The notes under the pieces: generated by a model
What the model was told of the DNA's origin: nothing
The model's input: only the letters and a program-made list of their open reading frames with translations
Database searches by the model: none
Source: Eulemur rufifrons
Taxonomy: Eukaryota > Chordata > Mammalia > Primates > Lemuridae
Direction: 5' to 3'
DNA length: 64,000 bases
NCBI RefSeq assembly: GCF_041146395.1
Contig: NW_027182938.1
Span: forward strand, 374,412-438,411
Translations under genes and position numbers: made by a program
In this document: piece after piece, positions 21,133 to 33,505 of the stretch
Layout: the number at the start of each line of letters is the position of its first letter
Position numbering within the stretch: the stretch's first letter is position 1

Positions 21133-22207
21133 TGAGGCGGGTGCCGTGGGACGCCCCAAGAGGCCCAGCGGCCAGGCGTCCCTCCCTGCCCAGTCGAGTC
21201 CCTCCCGCCCGACGCCCTGGCGCCCTGGCGCTTCCCGAGATCCCCGTGTCCAGATCGGGGCGCGGGGAGGCGGGCGGGGGGCGGGGCTGAGGGCAGGGGG
21301 AGACCCACCGCCGGGTCTGGCGCGCGGGCGCACACGCCCCCGTCCGCCACCGCCAACAGGGACGCACCGCGCCAGCGTCCCACGCCCCAGCGATCGGACC
21401 CGCGGACACGGACACGGGCGCGCAGGGACAGCCTTCCCGGCGTGGCGACGGAGGGCCGGAGCCGGAGAGTGCGCGGGAGCCGGCCCTCCCCCGCGCCACG
21501 CCGGGGCACGGTGAGGAGGGGGTCGGGGGCGGGGCCGGGACCAGGAGGCGGGGCCGTGGGCCCGGTCCCTCCCCGCAGGTCCCGAAGACGCGCGGCCCCC
21601 CTGCCTGGGGAGGACCGTTCTGCCCCGATCCCCGTCGGGGCCGGGGGGTGGGCGGAGGAGCGGGGTGGCGGGAGGAGCCGGGGACGTCCCGGAGTACGGG
21701 GGGGGGGGGGGGGCTGCGGAGAGCCAGCGGCGCTTAGGGATCCCGCCACCCGGCTCCCTGTGGGCCCGGGTCTGGGGCCCACCCCCGGCAGCCTGCAGAA
21801 GGGCCGGGACGGCCCCGCCGCTCCCGCTGCGGCTGCCGCTGCCGCCGCCTGGCGGTGGTGCCGCGGCGGGGGGAGGGGAGGAGGCGGCGGGGGCGGGGGC
21901 CGAGGCCGGGGGCGGGGCGGGGTGGCGGGAGCCGGGGCCGGCCGGGAGGGCGGAGGGAGGGGGCTCCCCCTTCGCCACCCCCCGCCCCCCGACCCCCGCA
22001 GGCCGGCGGGCGGGACCAAAGAAGGGGCGAAAGCCTAGGGCACCCCACCCGGTAGGGAGGAAACTTAAAACCCCCATCGCTCTGTCGGCTGGGAGGGGAA
22101 CCCTTCCACGCACGCTGCCCACGGGGCAGCTGGATTTATACAACCATTTGGAAAACAATTTAGCATAAAGGGATAAAAAAAAAAAAAAAAGAACAAAAAA
22201 AAAAAAA

Positions 22208-23183
22208 CCAGGGGCATGATGTAGGAACAAGCCTATTCTCTGCGTGGCACGTACCATAGAGAAGAGAGGGCACGCGTGACCGGGAAACACCCGGGGCGGT
22301 ACTCACGGGAGCCCCGTTTCCGTGGACCCGGTGAAAGACGGTTCAGAGAGATTTCCACGTCTCCCTGCGGTGCCGGTCCACAGCAGCGCCGACGAACCGC
22401 AGCTTCGCGTGTGAGAGAGGATGCTTCTCCGGACCCAAGGTCTCCCCTGGAACACAAGTTCCCCAGAATGAAGCCAGAAGGGTTCCACGTATATGATAGA
22501 GCCCGTGAAAGGAACAGAACGTCTCCGTGAGAGAGTCACGTCCTAGGGAGCCAAAACTTTCAAAGGAAAAGCGAGGAAAAGGGTGACCGTCCACAGGGGA
22601 TTTGTTTGGGAGAAGGGTTTTCTGGGTTCCAGGCCTTCAGGAACAGACACACAGCGGTGTCCAACCCGGGAATAAACTCCCACGTGTATAAGGTCGGCGG
22701 TGGAGGCTCGGTACAGTTCATTCTATTTAATAGAATCATCACAACGCTTATGCTCTAACATATCCACTTCCCAAGTTAAAAGTAAAAGAGAAAGAAACAG
22801 ACTGTAAATTTCTAGTTGTCATAACCCCCTTTAAATTGGATCATGTCTTCATTCGGGGGAAATGATTATCTTGGGGATTCTGCGTCCATCTGTCTGGGAA
22901 CACTGTCTAACTCTCCATGGATTTGGGCCGTCCTTGATGCTTCTGCCAAGTTTTCCGTGTAAGTCGGCACCCGTTTCCCCTAGGTGCGACGTAGATCTTC
23001 TGCGACCTCGAATATGAATCCTTTGGAAAAGTTGCATTCGTTATCGTGTATTGGGCCTGAGCGTGTGCTGAATTTAGAGCCGGTCCGTCAGAAGTTGCGG
23101 AGGCCCGGCCCTGCCACAGCTGTCTGAGGGGCGACAGCCTCGGGGACTGAGCCTTGACATGTAAAAACCTGACCTCTCTCCAG
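22208..23183. repeat. Core segment, unit 6
   Basis: 976 bp, common form. Confidence 0.9.
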
Positions 23184-23374
23184 GGTCCACGGGGCAGGGT
23201 CCGGGCCAGCCGGGGCGGTGGGGGCAGGCCCGGGGCGGGCCCGGAGGGCGGAGGGCCCCCCCTTCCCAGCCGAGGCGGGCGGCGGAGGAGGAGCCCGCCC
23301 CCCCACACACACACACGCCTTCTGGGCCTGGGGGTCGGGAGAGCCAAAGAGGCAAAGGAAAAAAAAACAAAAAA

Positions 23375-23483
23375 GCGTACGGCGGCCCCCGGGTCTCCCA
23401 TCCAGGGCCCGGCCGGGACCGACCCTGCTTAGCTTCCCAGACCAGACGGGATCGGGCGCCTCCGGGGCGGCGCGGCCTTAGAC
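23375..23483 (-). pseudogene. 5S rRNA-like gene, module A, unit 6
   Basis: D box 23504-23516, T6 terminator 23369-23374. Confidence 0.92.
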
Positions 23484-24705
23484 TGAGGCGGGAGCTCCCG
23501 GAGGCCCCAAGAGGCCCAGCGGCCAGGCGTCCCTCCCTGCCCAGTCCAGTGCCTCCCGCCCGCCGCCCTGGCGCTTCGCCAGACCCCCTGTCCAGATCGG
23601 GGCGGGGGGGGCTGGGGGGCGAAGGTGGGCGGGGACCAGGGCAAGGAGAGACTGACGGGTCTGGCGGTCGGTCGGGCGCACACGGCCCCCTCCCCCACCG
23701 AAAACAGGGACGCACCGCACCAGCGTCCCACGCCCCAGCGATCGGACCCACGGACACGGACACGGGCGCGCAGGGACAGCCTTCCAGGCGTGGGGAGGGC
23801 GGGACGGAGCCGGAGAGTGCGCGGGAGCCGGCCCTCCCCCGCGCCAGGCCAGGGCACGGTGGGCAGGGGCTCGGGGGCGGGGCCGGGACCAGGAGGCGGG
23901 GCCGGGAGGTCCGGAAGACGCGCGGCCCCCCTGCCTGGGGAGGACCGTTCTGCCCCGATCCCCGATCCCCGTCGGGGCACGCGGGTGGCAGCGGCACCCG
24001 CGGGGTCCCGGTGCCGGCCGGCCCGTCGCTTGGTCGGGCGGCCGGCGGGTCGTTGGGGTCCGGGAGCGCGCGCTCCCCGCTGTTCCCTGGTTTCCCGTGG
24101 CACGTCCTCTCTGTCTGCCCGGGTGGCCGTGGCCGGCGACCTGCCGTGTGCGGCGCGGTGCGGTGCGCCTGTGTGTCCCTCGGGAGCCCCCCCGCCTCCC
24201 CGGGAGAGGAGCCCCGCCCAGCGTGAGTCCCGGGCCGGAGGCCCCGGTGTGCGGGGGCGGAGAGGAAGTCCACGGTGGGCTGGGGGTCGGGGGCCCAGGG
24301 GACGGTTTTCTTCCGCGGGCTGGCCCCCCGCCCGCCGAAGGGGACGTCCCGGAGTACGGGGGGCCGGGGAGAGCCAGCAGCGCTTAGGGATCCCGCCACC
24401 CGGTCCGCTGTGGGCCCGGGTCTGGGGCCCCCCCGGCTGCCGGCAGAAGGGCTGGGATGGCCCCGCCGCTCCCGCTCCCGCTGCCGCCGCCTGGCGGTGC
24501 TGCAGGGGAAGAGGCGCCGGGGGCCGGGGCCGGGCCGGGGGAGGAGCGGGGTGGCGGGAGCCGGGGACGTTTCGGAGGGCGGAGGGGCCCCCCCTTCCCA
24601 GCCTAGGCGGGCGGAGGAGGGGGAGACCCCCCCCCCACACACACACACATTCCGGGCCAGGGGGGGTCGGGACAGCAAAAGAGGCAAAGGAAAAAGAAAA
24701 CAAAA

Positions 24706-24813
24706 GCGTACGGCGGCCCCCGGTCTCCCATCCAGGGCCTGGCCGGGCCCGACCCTGCTTAGCTTCCCAGAGCAGACGGGATCGGGCGCCTCAGGGGCGG
24801 CGCGGCCTTAGAC
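24706..24813 (-). pseudogene. 5S rRNA-like gene, module B, unit 6
   Basis: D box 24834-24846, T4 terminator 24702-24705. Confidence 0.92.
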
Positions 24814-25257
24814 TGAGGCGGGTGCCGTGGGACGCCCCAAGAGGCCCAGCGGCCAGGCGTCCTTCCCTGCCCAGTCGAGTCCCTCCCGCCCGCCGCCCTG
24901 GCGCCCTGGCGCTTCCCGAGACCCCCGTGTCCAGCTCGGGGCGCGGGGAGGCGGGCGGGGGGCGGGGCTGAGGGCAGGGGGAGACCGACGGGTCTGGCGC
25001 GCGGGCGCACACGCCCCCCTCCGTCACCGCCAACACGGACGCACCGCGCCAGCGTCCCACGCCCCCACGAGCAGACCCACGGACAGGGACACGGGCGCGC
25101 AGGGACAGACTTCCCGGCGTGGGGACGGAGGGCCAGAGCTGGAGAGTGCGCGGGTGCGGGCTCTCCCCCGCGCCACGCCGGTGACACACACAGGCACACA
25201 GCTTCCAGGCCAGGGGGCGGGGCAGCAAAAGAGGCAAAGGACAAAAAAAACAAAAAA

Positions 25258-25375
25258 GCGTACGGCGGCCCCCGGGTCTCCCGGGTCTCCCATCCAGGAC
25301 CCGGCCGGGCCCGACCCTGCTTAGCTTCCCAGAGCAGACGGGATCGGGCGCCTTCGGGGCGGCGCGGCCTTAGAC
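25258..25375 (-). pseudogene. 5S rRNA-like gene, module C, unit 7
   Basis: D box 25396-25408, T6 terminator 25252-25257; 9-nt duplication present. Confidence 0.92.
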
Positions 25376-26451
25376 TGAGGCGGGTGCCGTGGGACGCCCC
25401 AAGAGGCCCAGCGGCCAGGCGTCCCTCCCTGCCCAGTCGAGTCCCTCCCGCCCGACGCCCTGGCGCCCTGGCGCTTCCCGAGATCCCCGTGTCCAGATCG
25501 GGGCGCGGGGAGGCGGGCGGGGGGCGGGGCTGAGGGCAGGGGGAGACCCACCGCCGGGTCTGGCGCGCGGGCGCACACGCCCCCGTCCGCCACCGCCAAC
25601 AGGGACGCACCGCGCCAGCGTCCCACGCCCCAGCGATCGGACCCGCGGACACGGACACGGGCGCGCAGGGACAGCCTTCCCGGCGTGGCGACGGAGGGCC
25701 GGAGCCGGAGAGTGCGCGGGAGCCGGCCCTCCCCCGCGCCACGCCGGGGCACGGTGAGGAGGGGGTCGGGGGCGGGGCCGGGACCAGGAGGCGGGGCCGT
25801 GGGCCCGGTCCCTCCCCGCAGGTCCCGAAGACGCGCGGCCCCCCTGCCTGGGGAGGACCGTTCTGCCCCGATCCCCGTCGGGGCCGGGGGGTGGGCGGAG
25901 GAGCGGGGTGGCGGGAGGAGCCGGGGACGTCCCGGAGTACGGGGGGGGGGGGGGGGGCTGCGGAGAGCCAGCGGCGCTTAGGGATCCCGCCACCCGGCTC
26001 CCTGTGGGCCCGGGTCTGGGGCCCACCCCCGGCAGCCTGCAGAAGGGCCGGGACGGCCCCGCCGCTCCCGCTGCGGCTGCCGCTGCCGCCGCCTGGCGGT
26101 GGTGCCGCGGCGGGGGGAGGGGAGGAGGCGGCGGGGGCGGGGGCCGAGGCCGGGGGCGGGGCGGGGTGGCGGGAGCCGGGGCCGGCCGGGAGGGCGGAGG
26201 GAGGGGGCTCCCCCTTCGCCACCCCCCGCCCCCCGACCCCCGCAGGCCGGCGGGCGGGACCAAAGAAGGGGCGAAAGCCTAGGGCACCCCACCCGGTAGG
26301 GAGGAAACTTAAAACCCCGATCGCTCTGTCGGCTGGGAGGGGAACCCTTCCACGCACGCTGCCCACGGGGCAGCTGGATTTATACAACCATTTGGAAAAC
26401 AATTTAGCATAAAGGGATAAAAAAAAAAAAAAAAGAACAAAAAAAAAAAAA

Positions 26452-27427
26452 CCAGGGGCATGATGTAGGAACAAGCCTATTCTCTGCGTGGCACGTACCA
26501 TAGAGAAGAGAGGGCACGCGTGACCGGGAAACACCCGGGGCGGTACTCACGGGAGCCCCGTTTCCGTGGACCCGGTGAAAGACGGTTCAGAGAGATTTCC
26601 ACGTCTCCCTGCGGTGCCGGTCCACAGCAGCGCCGACGAACCGCAGCTTCGCGTGTGAGAGAGGATGCTTCTCCGGACCCAAGGTCTCCCCTGGAACACA
26701 AGTTCCCCAGAATGAAGCCAGAAGGGTTCCACGTATATGATAGAGCCCGTGAAAGGAACAGAACGTCTCCGTGAGAGAGTCACGTCCTAGGGAGCCAAAA
26801 CTTTCAAAGGAAAAGCGAGGAAAAGGGTGACCGTCCACAGGGGATTTGTTTGGGAGAAGGGTTTTCTGGGTTCCAGGCCTTCAGGAACAGACACACAGCG
26901 GTGTCCAACCCGGGAATAAACTCCCACGTGTATAAGGTCGGCGGTGGAGGCTCGGTACAGTTCATTCTATTTAATAGAATCATCACAACGCTTATGCTCT
27001 AACATATCCACTTCCCAAGTTAAAAGTAAAAGAGAAAGAAACAGACTGTAAATTTCTAGTTGTCATAACCCCCTTTAAATTGGATCATGTCTTCATTCGG
27101 GGGAAATGATTATCTTGGGGATTCTGCGTCCATCTGTCTGGGAACACTGTCTAACTCTCCATGGATTTGGGCCGTCCTTGATGCTTCTGCCAAGTTTTCC
27201 GTGTAAGTCCGCACCCGTTTCCCCTAGGTGCGACGTAGATCTTCTGCGACCTCGAATATGAATCCTTTGGAAAAGTTGCATTCGTTATCGTGTATTGGGC
27301 CTGAGTGTGTGCTGAATTTAGAGCCGGTCCGTCAGAAGTTGCGGAGGCCCGGCCCTGCCACAGCTGTCTGAGGGGCGACAGCCTCGGGGACTGAGCCTTG
27401 ACATGTAAAAACCTGACCTCTCTCCAG
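26452..27427. repeat. Core segment, unit 7
   Basis: 976 bp, GAGTGTG form; private C at 27210. Confidence 0.9.
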
Positions 27428-27441
27428 GGTCCGGGCAAAAA

Positions 27442-27550
27442 GCGTACGGCGGCCCCCGGGTCTCCCATCCAGGGCCCGGCCGGGACCGACCCTGCTTAGC
27501 TTCCCAGACCAGACGGGATCGGGCGCCTCCGGGGCGGCGCGGCCTTAGAC
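27442..27550 (-). pseudogene. 5S rRNA-like gene, module A, unit 7 (short-unit 3' flank)
   Basis: D box 27571-27583, T5 terminator 27437-27441. Only 14 bp separate the gene from the core because of the nested deletion. Confidence 0.92.
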
Positions 27551-28769
27551 TGAGGCGGGAGCTCCCGGAGGCCCCAAGAGGCCCAGCGGCCAGGCGTCCC
27601 TCCCTGCCCAGTCCAGTGCCTCCCGCCCGCCGCCCTGGCGCTTCGCCAGACCCCCTGTCCAGATCGGGGCGGGGGGGGCTGGGGGGCGAAGGTGGGCGGG
27701 GACCAGGGCAAGGAGAGACTGACGGGTCTGGCGGTCGGTCGGGCGCACACGGCCCCCTCCCCCACCGAAAACAGGGACGCACCGCACCAGCGTCCCACGC
27801 CCCAGCGATCGGACCCACGGACACGGACACGGGCGCGCAGGGACAGCCTTCCAGGCGTGGGGAGGGCGGGACGGAGCCGGAGAGTGCGCGGGAGCCGGCC
27901 CTCCCCCGCGCCAGGCCAGGGCACGGTGGGCAGGGGCTCGGGGGCGGGGCCGGGACCAGGAGGCGGGGCCGGGAGGTCCGGAAGACGCGCGGCCCCCCTG
28001 CCTGGGGAGGACCGTTCTGCCCCGATCCCCGATCCCCGTCGGGGCACGCGGGTGGCAGCGGCACCCGCGGGGTCCCGGTGCCGGCCGGCCCGTCGCTTGG
28101 TCGGGCGGCCGGCGGGTCGTTGGGGTCCGGGAGCGCGCGCTCCCCGCTGTTCCCTGGTTTCCCGTGGCACGTCCTCTCTGTCTGCCCGGGTGGCCGTGGC
28201 CGGCGACCTGCCGTGTGCGGCGCGGTGCGGTGCGCCTGTGTGTCCCTCGGGAGCCCCCCCGCCTCCCCGGGAGAGGAGCCCCGCCCAGCGTGAGTCCCGG
28301 GCCGGAGGCCCCGGTGTGCGGGGGCGGAGAGGAAGTCCACGGTGGGCTGGGGGTCGGGGGCCCAGGGGACGGTTTTCTTCCGCGGGCTGGCCCCCCGCCC
28401 GCCGAAGGGGACGTCCCGGAGTACGGGGGGCCGGGGAGAGCCAGCAGCGCTTAGGGATCCCGCCACCCGGTCCGCTGTGGGCCCGGGTCTGGGGCCCCCC
28501 CGGCTGCCGGCAGAAGGGCTGGGATGGCCCCGCCGCTCCCGCTCCCGCTGCCGCCGCCTGGCGGTGCTGCAGGGGAAGAGGCGCCGGGGGCCGGGGCCGG
28601 GCCGGGGGAGGAGCGGGGTGGCGGGAGCCGGGGACGTTTCGGAGGGCGGAGGGGCCCCCCCTTCCCAGCCTAGGCGGGCGGAGGAGGGGGAGACCCCCCC
28701 ACACACACACACATTCCGGGCCAGGGGGGGTCGGGACAGCAAAAGAGGCAAAGGAAAAAGAAAACAAAA

Positions 28770-28877
28770 GCGTACGGCGGCCCCCGGTCTCCCATCCAGG
28801 GCCTGGCCGGGCCCGACCCTGCTTAGCTTCCCAGAGCAGACGGGATCGGGCGCCTCAGGGGCGGCGCGGCCTTAGAC
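28770..28877 (-). pseudogene. 5S rRNA-like gene, module B, unit 7
   Basis: D box 28898-28910, T4 terminator 28766-28769. Confidence 0.92.
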
Positions 28878-29321
28878 TGAGGCGGGTGCCGTGGGACGCC
28901 CCAAGAGGCCCAGCGGCCAGGCGTCCTTCCCTGCCCAGTCGAGTCCCTCCCGCCCGCCGCCCTGGCGCCCTGGCGCTTCCCGAGACCCCCGTGTCCAGCT
29001 CGGGGCGCGGGGAGGCGGGCGGGGGGCGGGGCTGAGGGCAGGGGGAGACCGACGGGTCTGGCGCGCGGGCGCACACGCCCCCCTCCGTCACCGCCAACAC
29101 GGACGCACCGCGCCAGCGTCCCACGCCCCCACGAGCAGACCCACGGACAGGGACACGGGCGCGCAGGGACAGACTTCCCGGCGTGGGGACGGAGGGCCAG
29201 AGCTGGAGAGTGCGCGGGTGCGGGCTCTCCCCCGCGCCACGCCGGTGACACACACAGGCACACAGCTTCCAGGCCAGGGGGCGGGGCAGCAAAAGAGGCA
29301 AAGGACAAAAAAAACAAAAAA

Positions 29322-29439
29322 GCGTACGGCGGCCCCCGGGTCTCCCGGGTCTCCCATCCAGGACCCGGCCGGGCCCGACCCTGCTTAGCTTCCCAGAGCA
29401 GACGGGATCGGGCGCCTTCGGGGCGGCGCGGCCTTAGAC
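29322..29439 (-). pseudogene. 5S rRNA-like gene, module C, unit 8
   Basis: D box 29460-29472, T6 terminator 29316-29321; 9-nt duplication present. Confidence 0.92.
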
Positions 29440-30514
29440 TGAGGCGGGTGCCGTGGGACGCCCCAAGAGGCCCAGCGGCCAGGCGTCCCTCCCTGCCCAG
29501 TCGAGTCCCTCCCGCCCGACGCCCTGGCGCCCTGGCGCTTCCCGAGATCCCCGTGTCCAGATCGGGGCGCGGGGAGGCGGGCGGGGGGCGGGGCTGAGGG
29601 CAGGGGGAGACCCACCGCCGGGTCTGGCGCGCGGGCGCACACGCCCCCGTCCGCCACCGCCAACAGGGACGCACCGCGCCAGCGTCCCACGCCCCAGCGA
29701 TCGGACCCGCGGACACGGACACGGGCGCGCAGGGACAGCCTTCCCGGCGTGGCGACGGAGGGCCGGAGCCGGAGAGTGCGCGGGAGCCGGCCCTCCCCCG
29801 CGCCACGCCGGGGCACGGTGAGGAGGGGGTCGGGGGCGGGGCCGGGACCAGGAGGCGGGGCCGTGGGCCCGGTCCCTCCCCGCAGGTCCCGAAGACGCGC
29901 GGCCCCCCTGCCTGGGGAGGACCGTTCTGCCCCGATCCCCGTCGGGGCCGGGGGGTGGGCGGAGGAGCGGGGTGGCGGGAGGAGCCGGGGACGTCCCGGA
30001 GTACGGGGGGGGGGGGGGGGCTGCGGAGAGCCAGCGGCGCTTAGGGATCCCGCCACCCGGCTCCCTGTGGGCCCGGGTCTGGGGCCCACCCCCGGCAGCC
30101 TGCAGAAGGGCCGGGACGGCCCCGCCGCTCCCGCTGCGGCTGCCGCTGCCGCCGCCTGGCGGTGGTGCCGCGGCGGGGGGAGGGGAGGAGGCGGCGGGGG
30201 CGGGGGCCGAGGCCGGGGGCGGGGCGGGGTGGCGGGAGCCGGGGCCGGCCGGGAGGGCGGAGGGAGGGGGCTCCCCCTTCGCCACCCCCCGCCCCCCGAC
30301 CCCCGCAGGCCGGCGGGCGGGACCAAAGAAGGGGCGAAAGCCTAGGGCACCCCACCCGGTAGGGAGGAAACTTAAAACCCCCATCGCTCTGTCGGCTGGG
30401 AGGGGAACCCTTCCACGCACGCTGCCCACGGGGCAGCTGGATTTATACAACCATTTGGAAAACAATTTAGCATAAAGGGATAAAAAAAAAAAAAAAAGAA
30501 CAAAAAAAAAAAAA

Positions 30515-31490
30515 CCAGGGGCATGATGTAGGAACAAGCCTATTCTCTGCGTGGCACGTACCATAGAGAAGAGAGGGCACGCGTGACCGGGAAACACCCG
30601 GGGCGGTACTCACGGGAGCCCCGTTTCCGTGGACCCGGTGAAAGACGGTTCAGAGAGATTTCCACGTCTCCCTGCGGTGCCGGTCCACAGCAGCGCCGAC
30701 GAACCGCAGCTTCGCGTGTGAGAGAGGATGCTTCTCCGGACCCAAGGTCTCCCCTGGAACACAAGTTCCCCAGAATGAAGCCAGAAGGGTTCCACGTATA
30801 TGATAGAGCCCGTGAAAGGAACAGAACGTCTCCGTGAGAGAGTCACGTCCTAGGGAGCCAAAACTTTCAAAGGAAAAGCGAGGAAAAGGGTGACCGTCCA
30901 CAGGGGATTTGTTTGGGAGAAGGGTTTTCTGGGTTCCAGGCCTTCAGGAACAGACACACAGCGGTGTCCAACCCGGGAATAAACTCCCACGTGTATAAGG
31001 TCGGCGGTGGAGGCTCGGTACAGTTCATTCTATTTAATAGAATCATCACAACGCTTATGCTCTAACATATCCACTTCCCAAGTTAAAAGTAAAAGAGAAA
31101 GAAACAGACTGTAAATTTCTAGTTGTCATAACCCCCTTTAAATTGGATCATGTCTTCATTCGGGGGAAATGATTATCTTGGGGATTCTGCGTCCATCTGT
31201 CTGGGAACACTGTCTAACTCTCCATGGATTTGGGCCGTCCTTGATGCTTCTGCCAAGTTTTCCGTGTAAGTCGGCACCCGTTTCCCCTAGGTGCGACGTA
31301 GATCTTCTGCGACCTCGAATATGAATCCTTTGGAAAAGTTGCATTCGTTATCGTGTATTGGGCCTGAGTGTGTGCTGAATTTAGAGCCGGTCCGTCAGAA
31401 GTTGCGGAGGCCCGGCCCTGCCACAGCTGTCTGAGGGGCGACAGCCTCGGGGACTGAGCCTTGACATGTAAAAACCTGACCTCTCTCCAG
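30515..31490. repeat. Core segment, unit 8
   Basis: 976 bp, GAGTGTG form. Confidence 0.9.
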
Positions 31491-31504
31491 GGTCCGGGCA
31501 AAAA

Positions 31505-31613
31505 GCGTACGGCGGCCCCCGGGTCTCCCATCCAGGGCCCGGCCGGGACCGACCCTGCTTAGCTTCCCAGACCAGACGGGATCGGGCGCCTCCGGGGCGG
31601 CGCGGCCTTAGAC
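31505..31613 (-). pseudogene. 5S rRNA-like gene, module A, unit 8 (short-unit 3' flank)
   Basis: D box 31634-31646, T5 terminator 31500-31504; 14 bp from the core, as in unit 7. Confidence 0.92.
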
Positions 31614-32835
31614 TGAGGCGGGAGCTCCCGGAGGCCCCAAGAGGCCCAGCGGCCAGGCGTCCCTCCCTGCCCAGTCCAGTGCCTCCCGCCCGCCGCCCTG
31701 GCGCTTCGCCAGACCCCCTGTCCAGATCGGGGCGGGGGGGGCTGGGGGGCGAAGGTGGGCGGGGACCAGGGCAAGGAGAGACTGACGGGTCTGGCGGTCG
31801 GTCGGGCGCACACGGCCCCCTCCCCCACCGAAAACAGGGACGCACCGCACCAGCGTCCCACGCCCCAGCGATCGGACCCACGGACACGGACACGGGCGCG
31901 CAGGGACAGCCTTCCAGGCGTGGGGAGGGCGGGACGGAGCCGGAGAGTGCGCGGGAGCCGGCCCTCCCCCGCGCCAGGCCAGGGCACGGTGGGCAGGGGC
32001 TCGGGGGCGGGGCCGGGACCAGGAGGCGGGGCCGGGAGGTCCGGAAGACGCGCGGCCCCCCTGCCTGGGGAGGACCGTTCTGCCCCGATCCCCGATCCCC
32101 GTCGGGGCACGCGGGTGGCAGCGGCACCCGCGGGGTCCCGGTGCCGGCCGGCCCGTCGCTTGGTCGGGCGGCCGGCGGGTCGTTGGGGTCCGGGAGCGCG
32201 CGCTCCCCGCTGTTCCCTGGTTTCCCGTGGCACGTCCTCTCTGTCTGCCCGGGTGGCCGTGGCCGGCGACCTGCCGTGTGCGGCGCGGTGCGGTGCGCCT
32301 GTGTGTCCCTCGGGAGCCCCCCCGCCTCCCCGGGAGAGGAGCCCCGCCCAGCGTGAGTCCCGGGCCGGAGGCCCCGGTGTGCGGGGGCGGAGAGGAAGTC
32401 CACGGTGGGCTGGGGGTCGGGGGCCCAGGGGACGGTTTTCTTCCGCGGGCTGGCCCCCCGCCCGCCGAAGGGGACGTCCCGGAGTACGGGGGGCCGGGGA
32501 GAGCCAGCAGCGCTTAGGGATCCCGCCACCCGGTCCGCTGTGGGCCCGGGTCTGGGGCCCCCCCGGCTGCCGGCAGAAGGGCTGGGATGGCCCCGCCGCT
32601 CCCGCTCCCGCTGCCGCCGCCTGGCGGTGCTGCAGGGGAAGAGGCGCCGGGGGCCGGGGCCGGGCCGGGGGAGGAGCGGGGTGGCGGGAGCCGGGGACGT
32701 TTCGGAGGGCGGAGGGGCCCCCCCTTCCCAGCCTAGGCGGGCGGAGGAGGGGGAGACCCCCCCCCCACACACACACACATTCCGGGCCAGGGGGGGTCGG
32801 GACAGCAAAAGAGGCAAAGGAAAAAGAAAACAAAA

Positions 32836-32943
32836 GCGTACGGCGGCCCCCGGTCTCCCATCCAGGGCCTGGCCGGGCCCGACCCTGCTTAGCTTCCCAG
32901 AGCAGACGGGATCGGGCGCCTCAGGGGCGGCGCGGCCTTAGAC
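32836..32943 (-). pseudogene. 5S rRNA-like gene, module B, unit 8
   Basis: D box 32964-32976, T4 terminator 32832-32835. Confidence 0.92.
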
Positions 32944-33387
32944 TGAGGCGGGTGCCGTGGGACGCCCCAAGAGGCCCAGCGGCCAGGCGTCCTTCCCTGC
33001 CCAGTCGAGTCCCTCCCGCCCGCCGCCCTGGCGCCCTGGCGCTTCCCGAGACCCCCGTGTCCAGCTCGGGGCGCGGGGAGGCGGGCGGGGGGCGGGGCTG
33101 AGGGCAGGGGGAGACCGACGGGTCTGGCGCGCGGGCGCACACGCCCCCCTCCGTCACCGCCAACACGGACGCACCGCGCCAGCGTCCCACGCCCCCACGA
33201 GCAGACCCACGGACAGGGACACGGGCGCGCAGGGACAGACTTCCCGGCGTGGGGACGGAGGGCCAGAGCTGGAGAGTGCGCGGGTGCGGGCTCTCCCCCG
33301 CGCCACGCCGGTGACACACACAGGCACACAGCTTCCAGGCCAGGGGGCGGGGCAGCAAAAGAGGCAAAGGACAAAAAAAACAAAAAA

Positions 33388-33505
33388 GCGTACGGCGGCC
33401 CCCGGGTCTCCCGGGTCTCCCATCCAGGACCCGGCCGGGCCCGACCCTGCTTAGCTTCCCAGAGCAGACGGGATCGGGCGCCTTCGGGGCGGCGCGGCCT
33501 TAGAC
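33388..33505 (-). pseudogene. 5S rRNA-like gene, module C, unit 9
   Basis: D box 33526-33538, T6 terminator 33382-33387; 9-nt duplication present. Confidence 0.92.

Larger units (their letters stand above)
21015..25257. repeat. Macrosatellite unit 6 (long)
   Basis: 4,243 bp, the longest unit, through an expanded C tract before the CA repeat near 24627-24637 and a 16-base G run. Units 8 and 15 share the expanded C tract. Confidence 0.97.
25258..29321. repeat. Macrosatellite unit 7 (short, with nested 14-bp deletion)
   Basis: 4,064 bp, the shortest unit. It has the 163-bp deletion plus loss of a further 14 bp between two direct repeats (CAGGGTCC) at the same place (junction 27436/27437). Core site GAGTGTG; private C at 27210. 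G run 17 bases. Confidence 0.97.
29322..33387. repeat. Macrosatellite unit 8 (short, with nested 14-bp deletion)
   Basis: 4,066 bp. Shares both deletions and the GAGTGTG site with its direct neighbour unit 7 (junction 31499/31500). Lacks unit 7's private base and has the expanded C tract near 32756. G run 16 bases. Confidence 0.97.
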
